From Sanguinoderma infundibulare (Eukaryota; Basidiomycota; Agaricomycetes; Polyporales; Polyporaceae), in NCBI GenBank assembly GCA_032821775.1, contig JAVLRN010000007.1, positions 1,054,001 to 1,118,000 of the forward strand: a DNA stretch of 64,000 bases. Direction: 5' to 3'. A program made the position numbers and the translations under genes. The notes beneath the pieces were generated by a model. It was not told the origin of the DNA and did not search any database. It saw only the letters and a list, made by a program, of their open reading frames with translations. Below, piece after piece: positions 21,871 through 32,473 of the stretch (the first letter of the stretch is position 1; every line of letters begins with the position of its first letter).

Positions 21871-24236
21871 ATGGACCGCATCGAGTCTCTCGGAACTGCC
21901 CTCTCCCAGATCACCATGTACGACATAAAGTCGATGTACAACCAGGTCAGCCTTGGGAAACGCCTTTCGGCTGCGGACGTGATGCTGACTGTTCGCAGGC
22001 CAAGAACGTCGTCTTCAATGTCAGCGAGATGGAGGCCAAGGTCCGCGAGGCGACGAATGACGAACCTTGGTGCGTGCTGTGCTCTTGCCTGCCGAGCGGG
22101 GATGGCTAAAGGACGCGTAGGGGCGCGAGTTCGACATTGATGCAAGAGATCGCCCAAGGGTATGTGAATTCCGCTCAGCTTCCCTGCCCGTGTCTGACAG
22201 ACGCCGTCTGCGCGGTATTAGGACCTTCAACTTGTGAGTTCTCTCCTTCGCTCTAAGGTCCCAACCGGACTTGGTAGAGTGTGCCAATCCTGGCCTTGCA
22301 CCGGTATTTCAATGCTTCATCTGCCTGTCCCTCGTCTTCCCTCCCATCGGCCCGCGGGTTTAGTCGGCAACAGGAACTTCGTGCCGGTTGACCATCCCAC
22401 CACACCCGCATGGCGGGACTCGCCAAGAATGTCCTTAGTCCACGACAGTTACTAGTAGTTCGATCGCCCGCACCTGATGTCGACGCGACGCGCAATGTGG
22501 AGTTGCCTGGTTACTTCCCTGACCGGTCATGTGTCGATGCCTTTGAACGGCATTGTCTATAGAAACCTTGCTCAAGGTCTTCTTGTTCAACTTCTCCTTG
22601 CGGCCTTTCTTCGGCTGGGCGTACCGTGCTGACCATGACTATGACTCAGCCAAAACTTTAACGAGATTATGCCCGCTATTTATTCACGGTTCATGGAAAA
22701 GGAAGCGCGTCAGTGGCGACAGATCTACAAGGTGCGTGCTGTATGTTCAAGTCGTATTTATCAAATACCCAACTCCTTCGCACACCAAACAGGCACTGCA
22801 ATTGCTGGAATACCTCGTCAAGAACGGCAGCGAACGCGTCGTCGATGATGCGCGTTCTCATATTGGGACCATCAAGATGCTCAGGAACTTCTATTACGTT
22901 GACGAAAAAGCCAAGGATCAGGGTATCAACGGTGCGTCCAACCGCTTACTCAGTTTCGTCTGGGTTGCCTCCAACATTTGGCTTCAGTTCGGAACCGGTC
23001 GAAGGAGCTGGTCGAATTGCTTGGGGATGTCGAAAAAATCCGCGGAGAACGTCGCAAGGCCAAGGCAAATAAGAACAAGTACACTGGTGTCGGAAACGAT
23101 GGGATGAGCTTCAGTTCCGGAGGAGGTGGGCGCTATGGCGGCTTCGGCAGTGACAGCTTCAGCTCCTATGGCGGTGGAAGCAGCAGTTATGGTGGAAATG
23201 GAAGCTACAGCGGTCGCGGTGAGTGCATCGTCTTTGGTTGTCTTGAAGCCTCAATTCGAATGCGCCTTTAGATTATGATAGTTACGACAACGGCGGTAAT
23301 GGCGGATACGGAGGCTCTAGCTCGAGTACTCGCAGGGGTTTCCAAGAATATGACGCTGGCGACGATGATATTGTTCCTCGTCGTTCCAACTCGATCGCAG
23401 GCACCACTTCATCAACTCACGCCTCGACACCTCAACGGTCGTCGACTCTCCCTCCTACCCCTGCTCCCGAACCGCCAAAGGCACAGCCTGTGGTCGACCT
23501 TTTGGGCATGGACGATGACGCGTTCGGAAGCACCGTCTCAGCACCCATCGAGAAGGCTCTCCCTGCGCCAGCCGGCGGCGACGACGACTTCGACGATTTC
23601 CAGAGTGCACCCCCATCCGCTGCGCCGGCGAGCAATGCATTCTTCGCTGCTGCCCCTACTGCCTCCACCGTCCCCTCTGCCCTCCCTCCACCCCTTGCTG
23701 CGCAATCGATCTCGCCATCGCCCGCCAAGCCTCAGACCCCCGTCCAGAACGCCAACAACCACTTGTTCAACATGCTCTCCACCGCTGGTCCCGCCGGCGG
23801 CGCACGGCCAGCGTACGCGTCCCCACCGGTGGCGCCGGCGATGCAGAGCACGGGCATGATGCGGCCCATGATGGCGTCCCCTCCTCCAATGATGGGCGGC
23901 GCTCCCCTGGTCCCGAATCAGCCAATGATGTCCGCGGCCTCGCCGCCACCCCGCGGGACGACTGGCACTCCTGGAGTCGGCGGCGCACAGCAGAAGCCGG
24001 CGGCGAGCTTCGACGACCTGTGGTCCATGTCGCTCGGCTCGGGGTCGTCGAGCAAGCCCGGTGTGCCGCAGAAGAGCATCAAGGACCTCGAGAAGGAGAA
24101 GGCGCAGGCGCAGATCTGGGGCGCGGGACAGAACAAGCCGCCGGCGGGTGCGGGCTTTGGGGCGTTTGGGGTTGCGTCGAACGCGGCCCCGCCTGCGTCT
24201 TCGTCGGGCAATGGGCTGGACGACTTGCTGTTCTGA
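21871..24236 (+). CDS. ENTH-domain epsin-like clathrin adaptor (Ent3/Ent5/epsinR type)
   Basis: Adaptor that links phosphoinositide membranes to clathrin, probably at the trans-Golgi/endosome. 537 residues in eight exons (21871-21945, 21999-22069, 22121-22159, 22222-22233, 22650-22731, 22793-22931, 22988-23218, 23272-24236). The ENTH domain reads AKNVVFNVSEMEAKVREATN, DEPWGASSTLMQEIAQGTF, IMPAIYSRFMEKEARQWRQ and LQLLEYLVKNGSERVVDDAR. A Gly/Ser/Tyr-rich linker follows, then clathrin/ear-binding motifs: VVDLLGMDD, DDDFDDFQS, a Met/Pro-rich region, and the C-terminal LDDLLF. Exon 4 has just 12 nt (TFNF) and is followed by an intron of 416 nt, far longer than any other here. Frame is kept across every junction. 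Confidence 0.92.
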
Positions 24237-25058
24237 GATGGGGATACATATACCGTGTGGGGTGTTTCCAGGCGGGGTTGATGCATTGATGGCTGGCATG
24301 GGTCACGCTGGATGGTTAGGGCTTTGTTTGTTGGGTGTTTGGAGATAGAGGTCGCCTCGCGCGGGATGGTCGTGTTCGTGAGTGCGGAATGTGATCGGGT
24401 ACACGGTTCGCGCTCGGTTTTCATGTCCATCCGGTCGTCCTGGAATGTGGACTGCTGTGTGCAACTAGTGAATCTCAGGCTTAGATGAGTTGAGTGACTG
24501 GGTCGATGTATTCTTTGTGAGATCAACATCAGGTACGCCGACGGGCGGTGGTGGGGTATACATAGTAGACCAGGATCTAGTGGTTCTGGTCGAAGTCTTG
24601 GTCATTCGCGCTTTCGCTGTGTGGTTACGTGAGGGCGGTCAGTCATGCGGAGCTTGGCGCACATGGTCCCTCACACTTGCCTCTTCACCGCCATGTCTCG
24701 CTCTGCTATCTCGATCTTGCCTTACCAGACAACTTACACCAAGGCCCGAGGACCCGCGTAGCCATTAATGACAGTGATGTCGATGGGGACCGACGCTTGG
24801 GTACCATGCGACCGATAAACTTTGTGCTTATCCGGGTGGAACCAGGAACTGCTCACCGTCTACCGAAAGTCGCCAAACATACCCCGCGTTGTGAAATGTC
24901 AAGAGGGCATCAATGGGTCATGCGTGCGCCCCTGTATGCACCGAGCGGGAGTATATGTATGCGCCGCCGACGTGCCGGCTTAGCCGAGTCGTTCAGGCCT
25001 CCTCCTTCCTTTCCTTCACCCTGAGTCTGACATCCTTGTGGGTCTCGTTCTAATCACC
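24237..25058. other. Intergenic stretch between the epsin gene and hexosaminidase B
   Basis: Includes the 3' UTR of the adaptor gene and the promoter of hexosaminidase B. No additional gene is supported. Confidence 0.45.
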
Positions 25059-27171
25059 ATGAAGCTCCTGGCCCTCGTCCTCCTCTTCGCGGCCGTATAC
25101 TCGCCCGCCGCCGCCCTCTGGCCCCAGCCCCGCTCGATCGAGTCCGGGAACAGCACCCTCGTCCTCGCAAGCAACTTCCAGATCACCGTCTCCGGCGAAG
25201 GGATCCCGGGGGACGTCTGGGACGCTGTCGGGCGCACCGAGGCCTACCTCGCCAACGACAGGCTCGGCCGGCTCGTCGTCGGGCGCGGGGCAAGCGACGC
25301 CGGCACGTTCGCCAACGCCAAGAGCCTGCAGCGGCTGACGCTGTCGCTCGAGAACAACGCCGCGTGGAACCCGATCGCGAGCGAGGCGCAGAAGGCGTTG
25401 GGGGAGAGGGACGAGGCGTACCAGCTGACTGTCCCGGCGGATGGCTCGGCGGCGACGCTCAAGGCGAACTCGACGCTGGGGCTGTTGAGGGGCTTGACGA
25501 CGTTCGGGCAGCTGTGGTACGCGTATGGGGGCGCGACGTATGCGTTAAACACGCCGGCGGCGATTCGGGACTGGCCTGCATATGTGTGTATTGTGTGTTC
25601 TCTGGGGAGGAGCGGGAAGGGAGGCTGACTGGACTGCTACTTGCAGCCGTATCGTGGGTTCATGCTCGATACCTCTCGGAACTAGTGGGTCAGCTGGCGG
25701 CGTATGTGCTGATTGGCGTCTGACACAAGTGGCCGACAGCTTTCCTGTGGCGGACATCAAGCGCACGCTTGACGCTATGAGCTGGGTTAAGGCGAGTAGT
25801 TTCTGCGGTTGGACTTGATTTGAATATCAATTACTCACTAATGCCCTCCAGTTGAACCAGTTCCATTGGCATGTCGTCGACAGTCAGTCTTTCCCCCTCC
25901 AGATCCCCGGCTTCACGGACCTTTCCGCCAAGGGCGCGTACTCGTCGTCTCAGGTGTACAGCCCTGGGGATGTGCAGGACATCGTTTCCTACGCTGGCGC
26001 AGTAAGTCTCTGTGTCTCTGCCCGCTGTCGGCATCCGGCTGAATGACAGGGTGACATTGATTTCTATTTTCACAATCACTGACGTCGCATTTCGTTTCAC
26101 AGCGTGGAATCGACGTGATGGTCGAGATCGACACGCCGGGACACACATCGATCATCGCGGAGGCGCACCCCGACTTCGTCGCCTGTCCTGGCGCAACGCC
26201 TTGGGCGACCTACGCTAATGGTACTGGCTTGACGTATTCGGTCAGTGAATTTGTGGAGCTGACGGCGATGTGGTGCAGAGCCTCCCGCGGGCCAGCTGCG
26301 CTTCGCGAACTCGACGGTGACGAGCTACATCGCGGACCTCTTCACCTCAGTGACGAAGATGTTCCCCTCCAAGTTGTTCAGCACCGGTGGTGACGAGCTC
26401 AACACGAAGTGCTACGATATCGATGAGCCGACGCAGGCTGCTCTCAACGCCTCGGGCATCACCCTCGCGCAGGCTCTCGACAAGTTCACCCAGGGGACTC
26501 ACAAGGCTCTCAAAGACCAGGGCAAGACCCCCGTCGTCTGGGAGGGTAAGCCATAGATTCCGTTCTAGGACTAACTATCGCTTGGCTTATTCTTGTTGCA
26601 GAGATGGTCCTGGCCCACAACGTCACGTTGAACCCGGACACCCCGGTCCTTGTCTGGATCTCGTCCGCAAACGTCAAGGCCGTTGTGCAGAAGGGCTTTA
26701 AGGTCATCCACTCGGCTTCTGACTACTTTTACCTCGTACGTGTGCCGGTGCTTCTGCCTGTCTTATGGCTCGTTATCAATTTCTAAGTCTCCACTGCAGG
26801 ACTGCGGGCACGGCGGCTGGCTGGGCAGCTTCCCCGCTGGCAACTCGTGGTGCGACCCGTTCAAGACCTGGCAGCACTCGTACACGTTCGACCCGACCGC
26901 GAACCTCACCGCAGCGGAGAGCAAGCTCATTCTCGGCGGCCAGCACCTCCTCTGGACGGAGCAGTCCGGGCCAGAGAACCTGGATGACACGGTCTGGCCG
27001 CGCGCTGCCACTTCCGCGGAGCTGTTCTGGACGGGTCCTGGGAACGTCAGCACGGCGCTGCCGCGGCTGCACGATGTGTCGTACCGGTTCCGGACGCGCG
27101 GCGTGCGGACGATCTCGCTCCAGCCTGAGTGGTGTGCGCTACGCCCGGGGGCTTGCGACCTTACCGCTTAA
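25059..27171 (+). CDS. GH20 beta-N-acetylhexosaminidase, copy B (secreted)
   Basis: Intact paralogue of the gene at 2.6-4.9 kb, 551 residues in eight exons (25059-25583, 25647-25684, 25740-25791, 25852-26001, 26103-26220, 26279-26545, 26602-26735, 26800-27171). Signal peptide MKLLALVLLFAAVYSPAAAL is followed by WPQPRSIESG. Domain landmarks are PYRGFMLDTSRNYFPVADIK, LNQFHWHVVDSQSFPL, MVEIDTPGHTSII, the catalytic pair in STGGDELNT, and LWTEQSGPENLDDTVWPRA. The third intron begins with GC (GTTAAG|GCGAGT), where copy A has GT. Copy B lacks four introns that split the corresponding exons in copy A. It would take part in chitin turnover, either of its own wall or of prey or litter. Confidence 0.94.
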
Positions 27172-27970
27172 ACATCGTAAAAGCTCAGATGAGCTTGCCC
27201 GTCTTTACTCATCTTAACCATCTGTGTAATCACGGATACACACTAATACGACCCTGGATCTGTGCAGCAAGTATGCTGGTGGATGCTTGTGCTGAGACGC
27301 CAGGGAGTTACGAGGCAAGTGGTTGTCCGGACATATGACACATGCTGCATATTACAGATGCACAAGCGTGACCGCGACCGATAACGTCGTGTCGTCGACG
27401 AGACATTCCAGATAGCGAGGCCGCAGCAAGCGAAGCGCGTCATCTAGCCGTCCGTTTTGGCCACGAATGCCATGGGACCCCCTTGTAAGTATCGTTAGAG
27501 TGGCTGGATGGACCAATGTGCGACTCATAGGTTGGTATGTGGCATGCCCTTTCTGTGCTGCTAGGTCGCTGAACGGCTTGTAATTTTATGTACTAGTTGG
27601 AGTTGTTGCCACGCACTAGGTGCTGTCCCCGTCTGCTAGAATGCTGAATAATGTACGACGACGTTGTGATTCACATTTTCGAACCGATTGCGGTGAACGA
27701 TTCATGTGGCAGTATGGCAGGGCCGCGCAGAAGGTGGGCTGCGACACCCACCGTTTATCGGCTGTCGTGGAAGTTAGTTCTGGGGCCGGTTCCTGGAAGC
27801 TGTCGTGAGCAAGAGCTTCTAAACCACCATCTGGCCAGCACCTCCGGCTAACGTTAGCTTGTCGCCCGCCGCTGCACAGCTTATCCAGCGTCCTGCGGTG
27901 ATAACTGTACCGCATTGCCGTTACAAAGCTACCCTCTGTTGGTGAGTCACTTCGACCATCCTCATCTACC
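27172..27970. other. Intergenic stretch between hexosaminidase B and F-box B
   Basis: The first ~40 nt after the stop are shared with the 3' flank of hexosaminidase copy C. The rest shows no supported gene. Confidence 0.45.
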
Positions 27971-28051
27971 ATGGCTACTCACAGTGCACTCACCAACTCG
28001 GACATTCTCATTCTCATCTTCGCGTCTGTCGATTAGTATGACTATACTCTA

Positions 28052-30118
28052 AGATTGGCCTTGAGCACAAGGTGGGGCTATGTCACATCGTGACTATGCA
28101 CGTGAATCGGACGCTTGACGCGCTTAACATGGTGTGTTAAGTATCCGGAGCGGGAGGAGGTATGTCTTCCTTGTCTTCCTCACCGCAGACCCAGTCTGTT
28201 GCTAACCTTGCCTTCTTGCGTGCGTGGTTTCCATGGGCAAGGTTTGTGATCGAAGACCGGGCCCGCAGCGACCGCTTTGGCATTGTTCCTGCGGGGGAAG
28301 GCGACCGAGCCACATGGAAAGAATTCCTCCTCCTGTACTTCGGTTCCCGGACATCAAGAGGCGAAGACAATCCGAACAGTGCGCCGCACAAGCAATGTGA
28401 TTGGCCTTTCAAGTTCGCTGGGACAGAATCGCACACAGTGGGATGATCGCGTGTTACTTCGGTTCCTCGGATTTCAGGGTGGCAATGCGGACGTCAATGT
28501 CTGCCGCATAATGCGTCATTCGTCGTCTTTCACATCCCCGGCAACCCAGCCACTGTGAAGGCATGTCGGGTAGCTCTAGCCTGAGCTTCGCCAGCCTCGT
28601 TCCGATCTGCAAGTCAACCAAGGCTAGCTATCTGTGGAAGGCCACCTGCCAAATCGGAACCGGAGGTTGGGTGGTTAGCCACCATCGTGAAGGGTATAAA
28701 GAACCACCCCCGGAGCGTCATCTCCTCATCCACAACCATCATCTGCCAGTGCCACTCTCCACTACCAGCGCTCATCAGCGATGCTCTTCATCATCTTTTC
28801 TCGCTCGCCTGCAACTAGAAAACAAGAAAACCCGGATCTACTTCCTTTCCTGCCTACTTGCAAGAAGACTCATCAGCGTTCCCTTCTCATGCCTCGGTTC
28901 TTGTTCCACCTTACCCGGCCTCCTGACTCGACGTCTCCCGGTCAGGGACGGCGTGTCGGACATCCGTCCACACGCCGCGTCCCTGGCCCCCGCGTTCGAC
29001 CTCGCTTTCCTTTCGTATAACGACCTGCTGCCGAGCCCCCAATGTCTGGTCAGCCCTCCTCGACCCATACGGACGACGCCTACTGTCGCTTCGCCCTCGA
29101 GCCCTCGGGCCTCCCTCCTCGATCACCAAGCGTCAGGCTTATGCCGTGTACCACACGATGGCGATCGTAGAGGAACACTTGGTGAGTCGCCTACTCAACT
29201 CCCACCTCCCTACTTTAGCTAACCCCATCAATTACGGTGCAGAAGGCTGAGCTAGCGCATACGACTACCGTTCCCGCCTCAGGCGGTTGAAGCGGGGTCG
29301 TGTCCACAGCACCCTCGAGCACGGATGTCTTTCCGTCATGCGCCGCATATGGTGCACTCGGTAAGTAGCTCTCACACGTCGTCCTAAGTTTGTATCTCAT
29401 GCCCACACCGGATCAACAGAGGACCACCGGACAAGCACGACAGGCGTTCGCCAGCCCCCGCGGGACTGGCGCAGGTCTCGTCCACGGTTGCGCGCGCGTC
29501 TTTCCCATCCCCTGCCTTCGGCCGGGGTCGTGGGGTGGAACTAGAGGGGTGCGCCAGGAGGACCTGACGGGCCTTGGATGACGCTTTGGCGCGGTCGTTT
29601 ATGGAGGGTCTGTTGAGGTCGATGTCAGTCGGGAGAAAAGAGAAAACCCCCGGGCGGCGCATGTGCACGATCACCGAGTTCGTTGTGTACACGCAGTCCG
29701 GCACAAAAACATGCAATAATATAAAATTGTCAACTCGGAACATGGTCTCATGCGTGCTTTGAAAGTCAAATGATCGACATGGCTAGGGCTAGATAGCTAG
29801 AACATTAACCGTACAACGACCTCCAGACTGCCAGCTATCGGCTTCCTTTTTGGTATCACCCAATATGGACTTACGCAGACGCCCATGAGCCATGGCCGAC
29901 AGAACTTCAGCATCTCCTCTCGCACGCGAGACAAATCCGAAATATGTTTCCTAAAATTTGTAGATTAGCAATGTCTTCACAAAGTTTAGGAGGCACATTT
30001 TTATTTAACAGCCTCCCCGTCAAGCCTATGGTTTTTTATTATTTCCTCTCCGCCAAAAGTGCCTGAGAGTGATAATTTCTAGTCACGTGATGCCCCACAT
30101 TGTGCGCAAGGCCAATCT
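28052..30118. mobile_element. Putative 2.07 kb non-autonomous DNA transposon in F-box B
   Basis: The ends are inverted repeats. The left begins AGATTGGCCTTGAGCACAAG and the right, reverse complemented, begins AGATTGGCCTTGCGCACAAT; similarity continues through GTGGGGC and then GTGACTA with small gaps. TA flanks both sides (28050-28051 and 30119-30120), as expected for a Tc1/mariner-type target duplication, although TA is too short to be decisive. The insertion falls exactly where the F-box reading should continue, as comparison with copy A shows. I recognise no transposase. The interior has a TATA-like GTATAAAG near 28693, Pro/Ser-rich open frames and a minus-strand frame with a KKARL basic patch, possibly captured host fragments. 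Confidence 0.7.
28137..28436 (-). other. Open frame inside the element, possible captured exon
   Basis: A 99-codon minus-strand frame with protein-like character: RSLRARSSITNLAHGNHARK, KKARLATDWVCGEEDKED and a terminal IPPPAPDT. The basic patch would suit a nuclear protein. There is no homologue in the window and no recognised domain. It could be a transduplicated piece of a host gene or chance. Confidence 0.25.
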
Positions 30119-31660
30119 TACCTCGAATGATTTGGCGCAAGCGGCTCTGGTCTGCATCGCGTTCCACGAACCCGCCAGCCGAGTCTTATGGAGAAAGTTG
30201 ACCAGCCTCGTTCCTCTCCTAAACTTTCTGCCATCCTCGTTTACGAGGGTGGGGGAAGGAGACGTGGATGAAAATGGGACAACATGCGACACCTACGTGA
30301 GTGCCGATATCAATTTCTACGGCCTTACCCTTCGGTCTTTTCGTACTACTTCATCCATCAAAGGTTCCTCGTTTTCTGACATGCCTTACGTTGAATAGAT
30401 GCTCGGTGGAAACGTGGTCCCGCTGGAGTGGGAGCGTATGTCTAGGCGGGGAGAATACGTGCTGGAGCTGGACTTGAGAGGAACCACAAAGAATATTGCT
30501 CCTTCGACTTGGGGGTATCTAGCACACCTTACCCACGACCACCCTCTCTTCCCTAACCTACGGCGGCTGTCCTGCGAGTTGGAATCGCCTCGGTCCGCCT
30601 TGATGATTCGCCCCCTCCTCTCTGGAAGGCTCACCGATCCCGACATCTCCTGTGATGTACAAAGGGACGGAAGAGAATGGAAGTGTTCCCTTCGGTCGCT
30701 CTTTGACATGGCCTGCTCCGTCGCGACGCGCCTTGGCTCGATACACTTCACAACGGGCTTCGAAGACCCACCTCTCTCCCTATCCATCTTCTCGCCGATC
30801 CAAAAGCTGAAGTGCTTGCGCACCATCTACTGCCGCATGTCTCCCGATATCGATCTGGAGTCCCTGCGGTCGGTATTCTTTAGCATGAAGGCTCTGGAGG
30901 TTATAGAGCTCTTGAACCATACCGTCACAGATCGCGCGGTCGATCCCGGCCTGCGGCTTGGGACCCCTGGCTCCATGCAGGAGAAGCTGCACACGCTCTG
31001 TTTGTATACCCTGTCATCGCTCCATAATCGTTTCTCGTTCCCAAACCTTCGCAAATTCTACCTCCGATCCCAGCACTTCACCAACGTCGACGAGGGCCCC
31101 GCGACCTTTGCCGCGATCGCTCGCTGTTTCCCCGGTTTGCAGGTGCTCGAAATGTACTTATGCCTCTTTTGGCATGCAAATGCAGCCCCGAACCCCGGAG
31201 GAGAGCTTTTCCCCTCGAATCCTTGATCAGACCGCTATTCAAGCTGCCCAGGATGATGTCTCTTACGATGTCTGCGCACCGGATCCGTGATGCACGTACC
31301 GACGCGGACATTCGCGCTGTCGCGGAAGTTTGGCCATACCGGAACACGACCTCGCACGCCTGGCCGACTACACCCGTTCTAGACCACTCGTTGCGAACCG
31401 CGCGTCTTTCGGACAGTTTCTGTGTGGACGACTGTCGGGTACACGGCTTTGCTTTTCGACCGTCTCTTTCCTCGCTTGGATATCGAACTCGGGCGTGACG
31501 TCGTCGCCGTGCCGCATTGTGGCGCCTGGCCCTTCAATGACACGGTTACAATTTCCAGGGATCCGGACGAGCCGTCCTACCTGGACACACACTTCTGCGA
31601 CGAAGCGGTGGCCGCGGCGTTACCAAACGGCGAGGCGGCAACATGAAGAACGTCTCGGCA

Positions 31661-32473
31661 TCGTTTTAGCCGCGGGTACGTCCAGCGCAAACCGGCAGGA
31701 GAGCGTCTTCACGCTAGGACTCGGAGCGGAACCAGTTGCGGGGTTAGTACCGTGTTCCCCATACTTACTCTTCCATCGATGGTCGTCAAGAGATTGCTGA
31801 CGAATGGTTTGACGCAGTCTATACTATATCCACGACAACGTTCAATAATACATTCAATGCGGGACCGAAGGGCAGAAATCAGGATTAACCATCTCCCTCT
31901 CCGCACTCCAACTCGACCAACTTCTTCCCATTCGTTGGGACACCGCCCATCCTTGTCAAAGAAGGACGACTTGCGGAAGGGTAACGTCCCAAATGCTCGT
32001 GTGTCGGGCTGCAAGGGTGCATCACGTTCAGAGTGCGGCACCGCACGTCCTGGGATGCTCCGTCAGCATGCGCACAAGCTATCCTACTTGGGTGCCGCGA
32101 GACTCCCGTCCGTTTAACCTGCATACTTTGAACCTCTTTCCTCGACCTCGTGCTATGCAACACCGCGGTGAAGCACGATGCTATCTCGAACCCGACAGAG
32201 TTGTGGAGCGACAACCGAGTCTTTCATTCTACATTCATTCTACTTCTTCTACTTGGGTAAATATACGTACACGCGACACCATTACTTCCTCGTATTATAT
32301 GTGGATCCCCTCTTCTTGTGCTATCCGTTATCTGCGACGAGTCTAACAAAGTCTGATATACCTATGCTTTCACTACAGCCACGAGGGAACGTCTCAGTAT
32401 ATGACCTGTGATGTTACCTGGTGGATTTAGCGCCAGAGTCTCCTTTATCGAAAGCGGAGATGGCAGCGAGGCC
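31661..32473. other. Intergenic stretch downstream of GDH2 and F-box B
   Basis: Convergent intergenic region between the F-box B relic and the end of GDH2. No gene is supported. Confidence 0.45.

Larger units (their letters stand above)
27971..31660 (+). pseudogene. F-box/LRR pseudogene, copy B, split by a 2 kb element
   Basis: The start (MATHSALTNSDILILIFASVD) is followed at once by TAG. The F-box is then interrupted by a 2.07 kb insertion (28052-30118). After it the gene resumes with LAQAALVCIAFHEPASRVLW, the shared splice site ACCTAC|GTGAGT near 30298, and the second exon at 30399 (MLGGNVVPLEWERMSRRGEY...). The frame breaks near 31150-31200 and again further on. Recognisable pieces then appear in other frames (DADIRAVAEVWP, YTALLFDRLFPRLDIE, RRQHEERL), each matching copy A. 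A premature stop, an insertion and several indels make it a clear pseudogene. Confidence 0.9.

Noticed and set aside
23275..23859. Open frames overlapping the last ENTH exon
   Set aside because: Shadow frames of the Pro/Ala/Ser-rich C-terminus of the adaptor.
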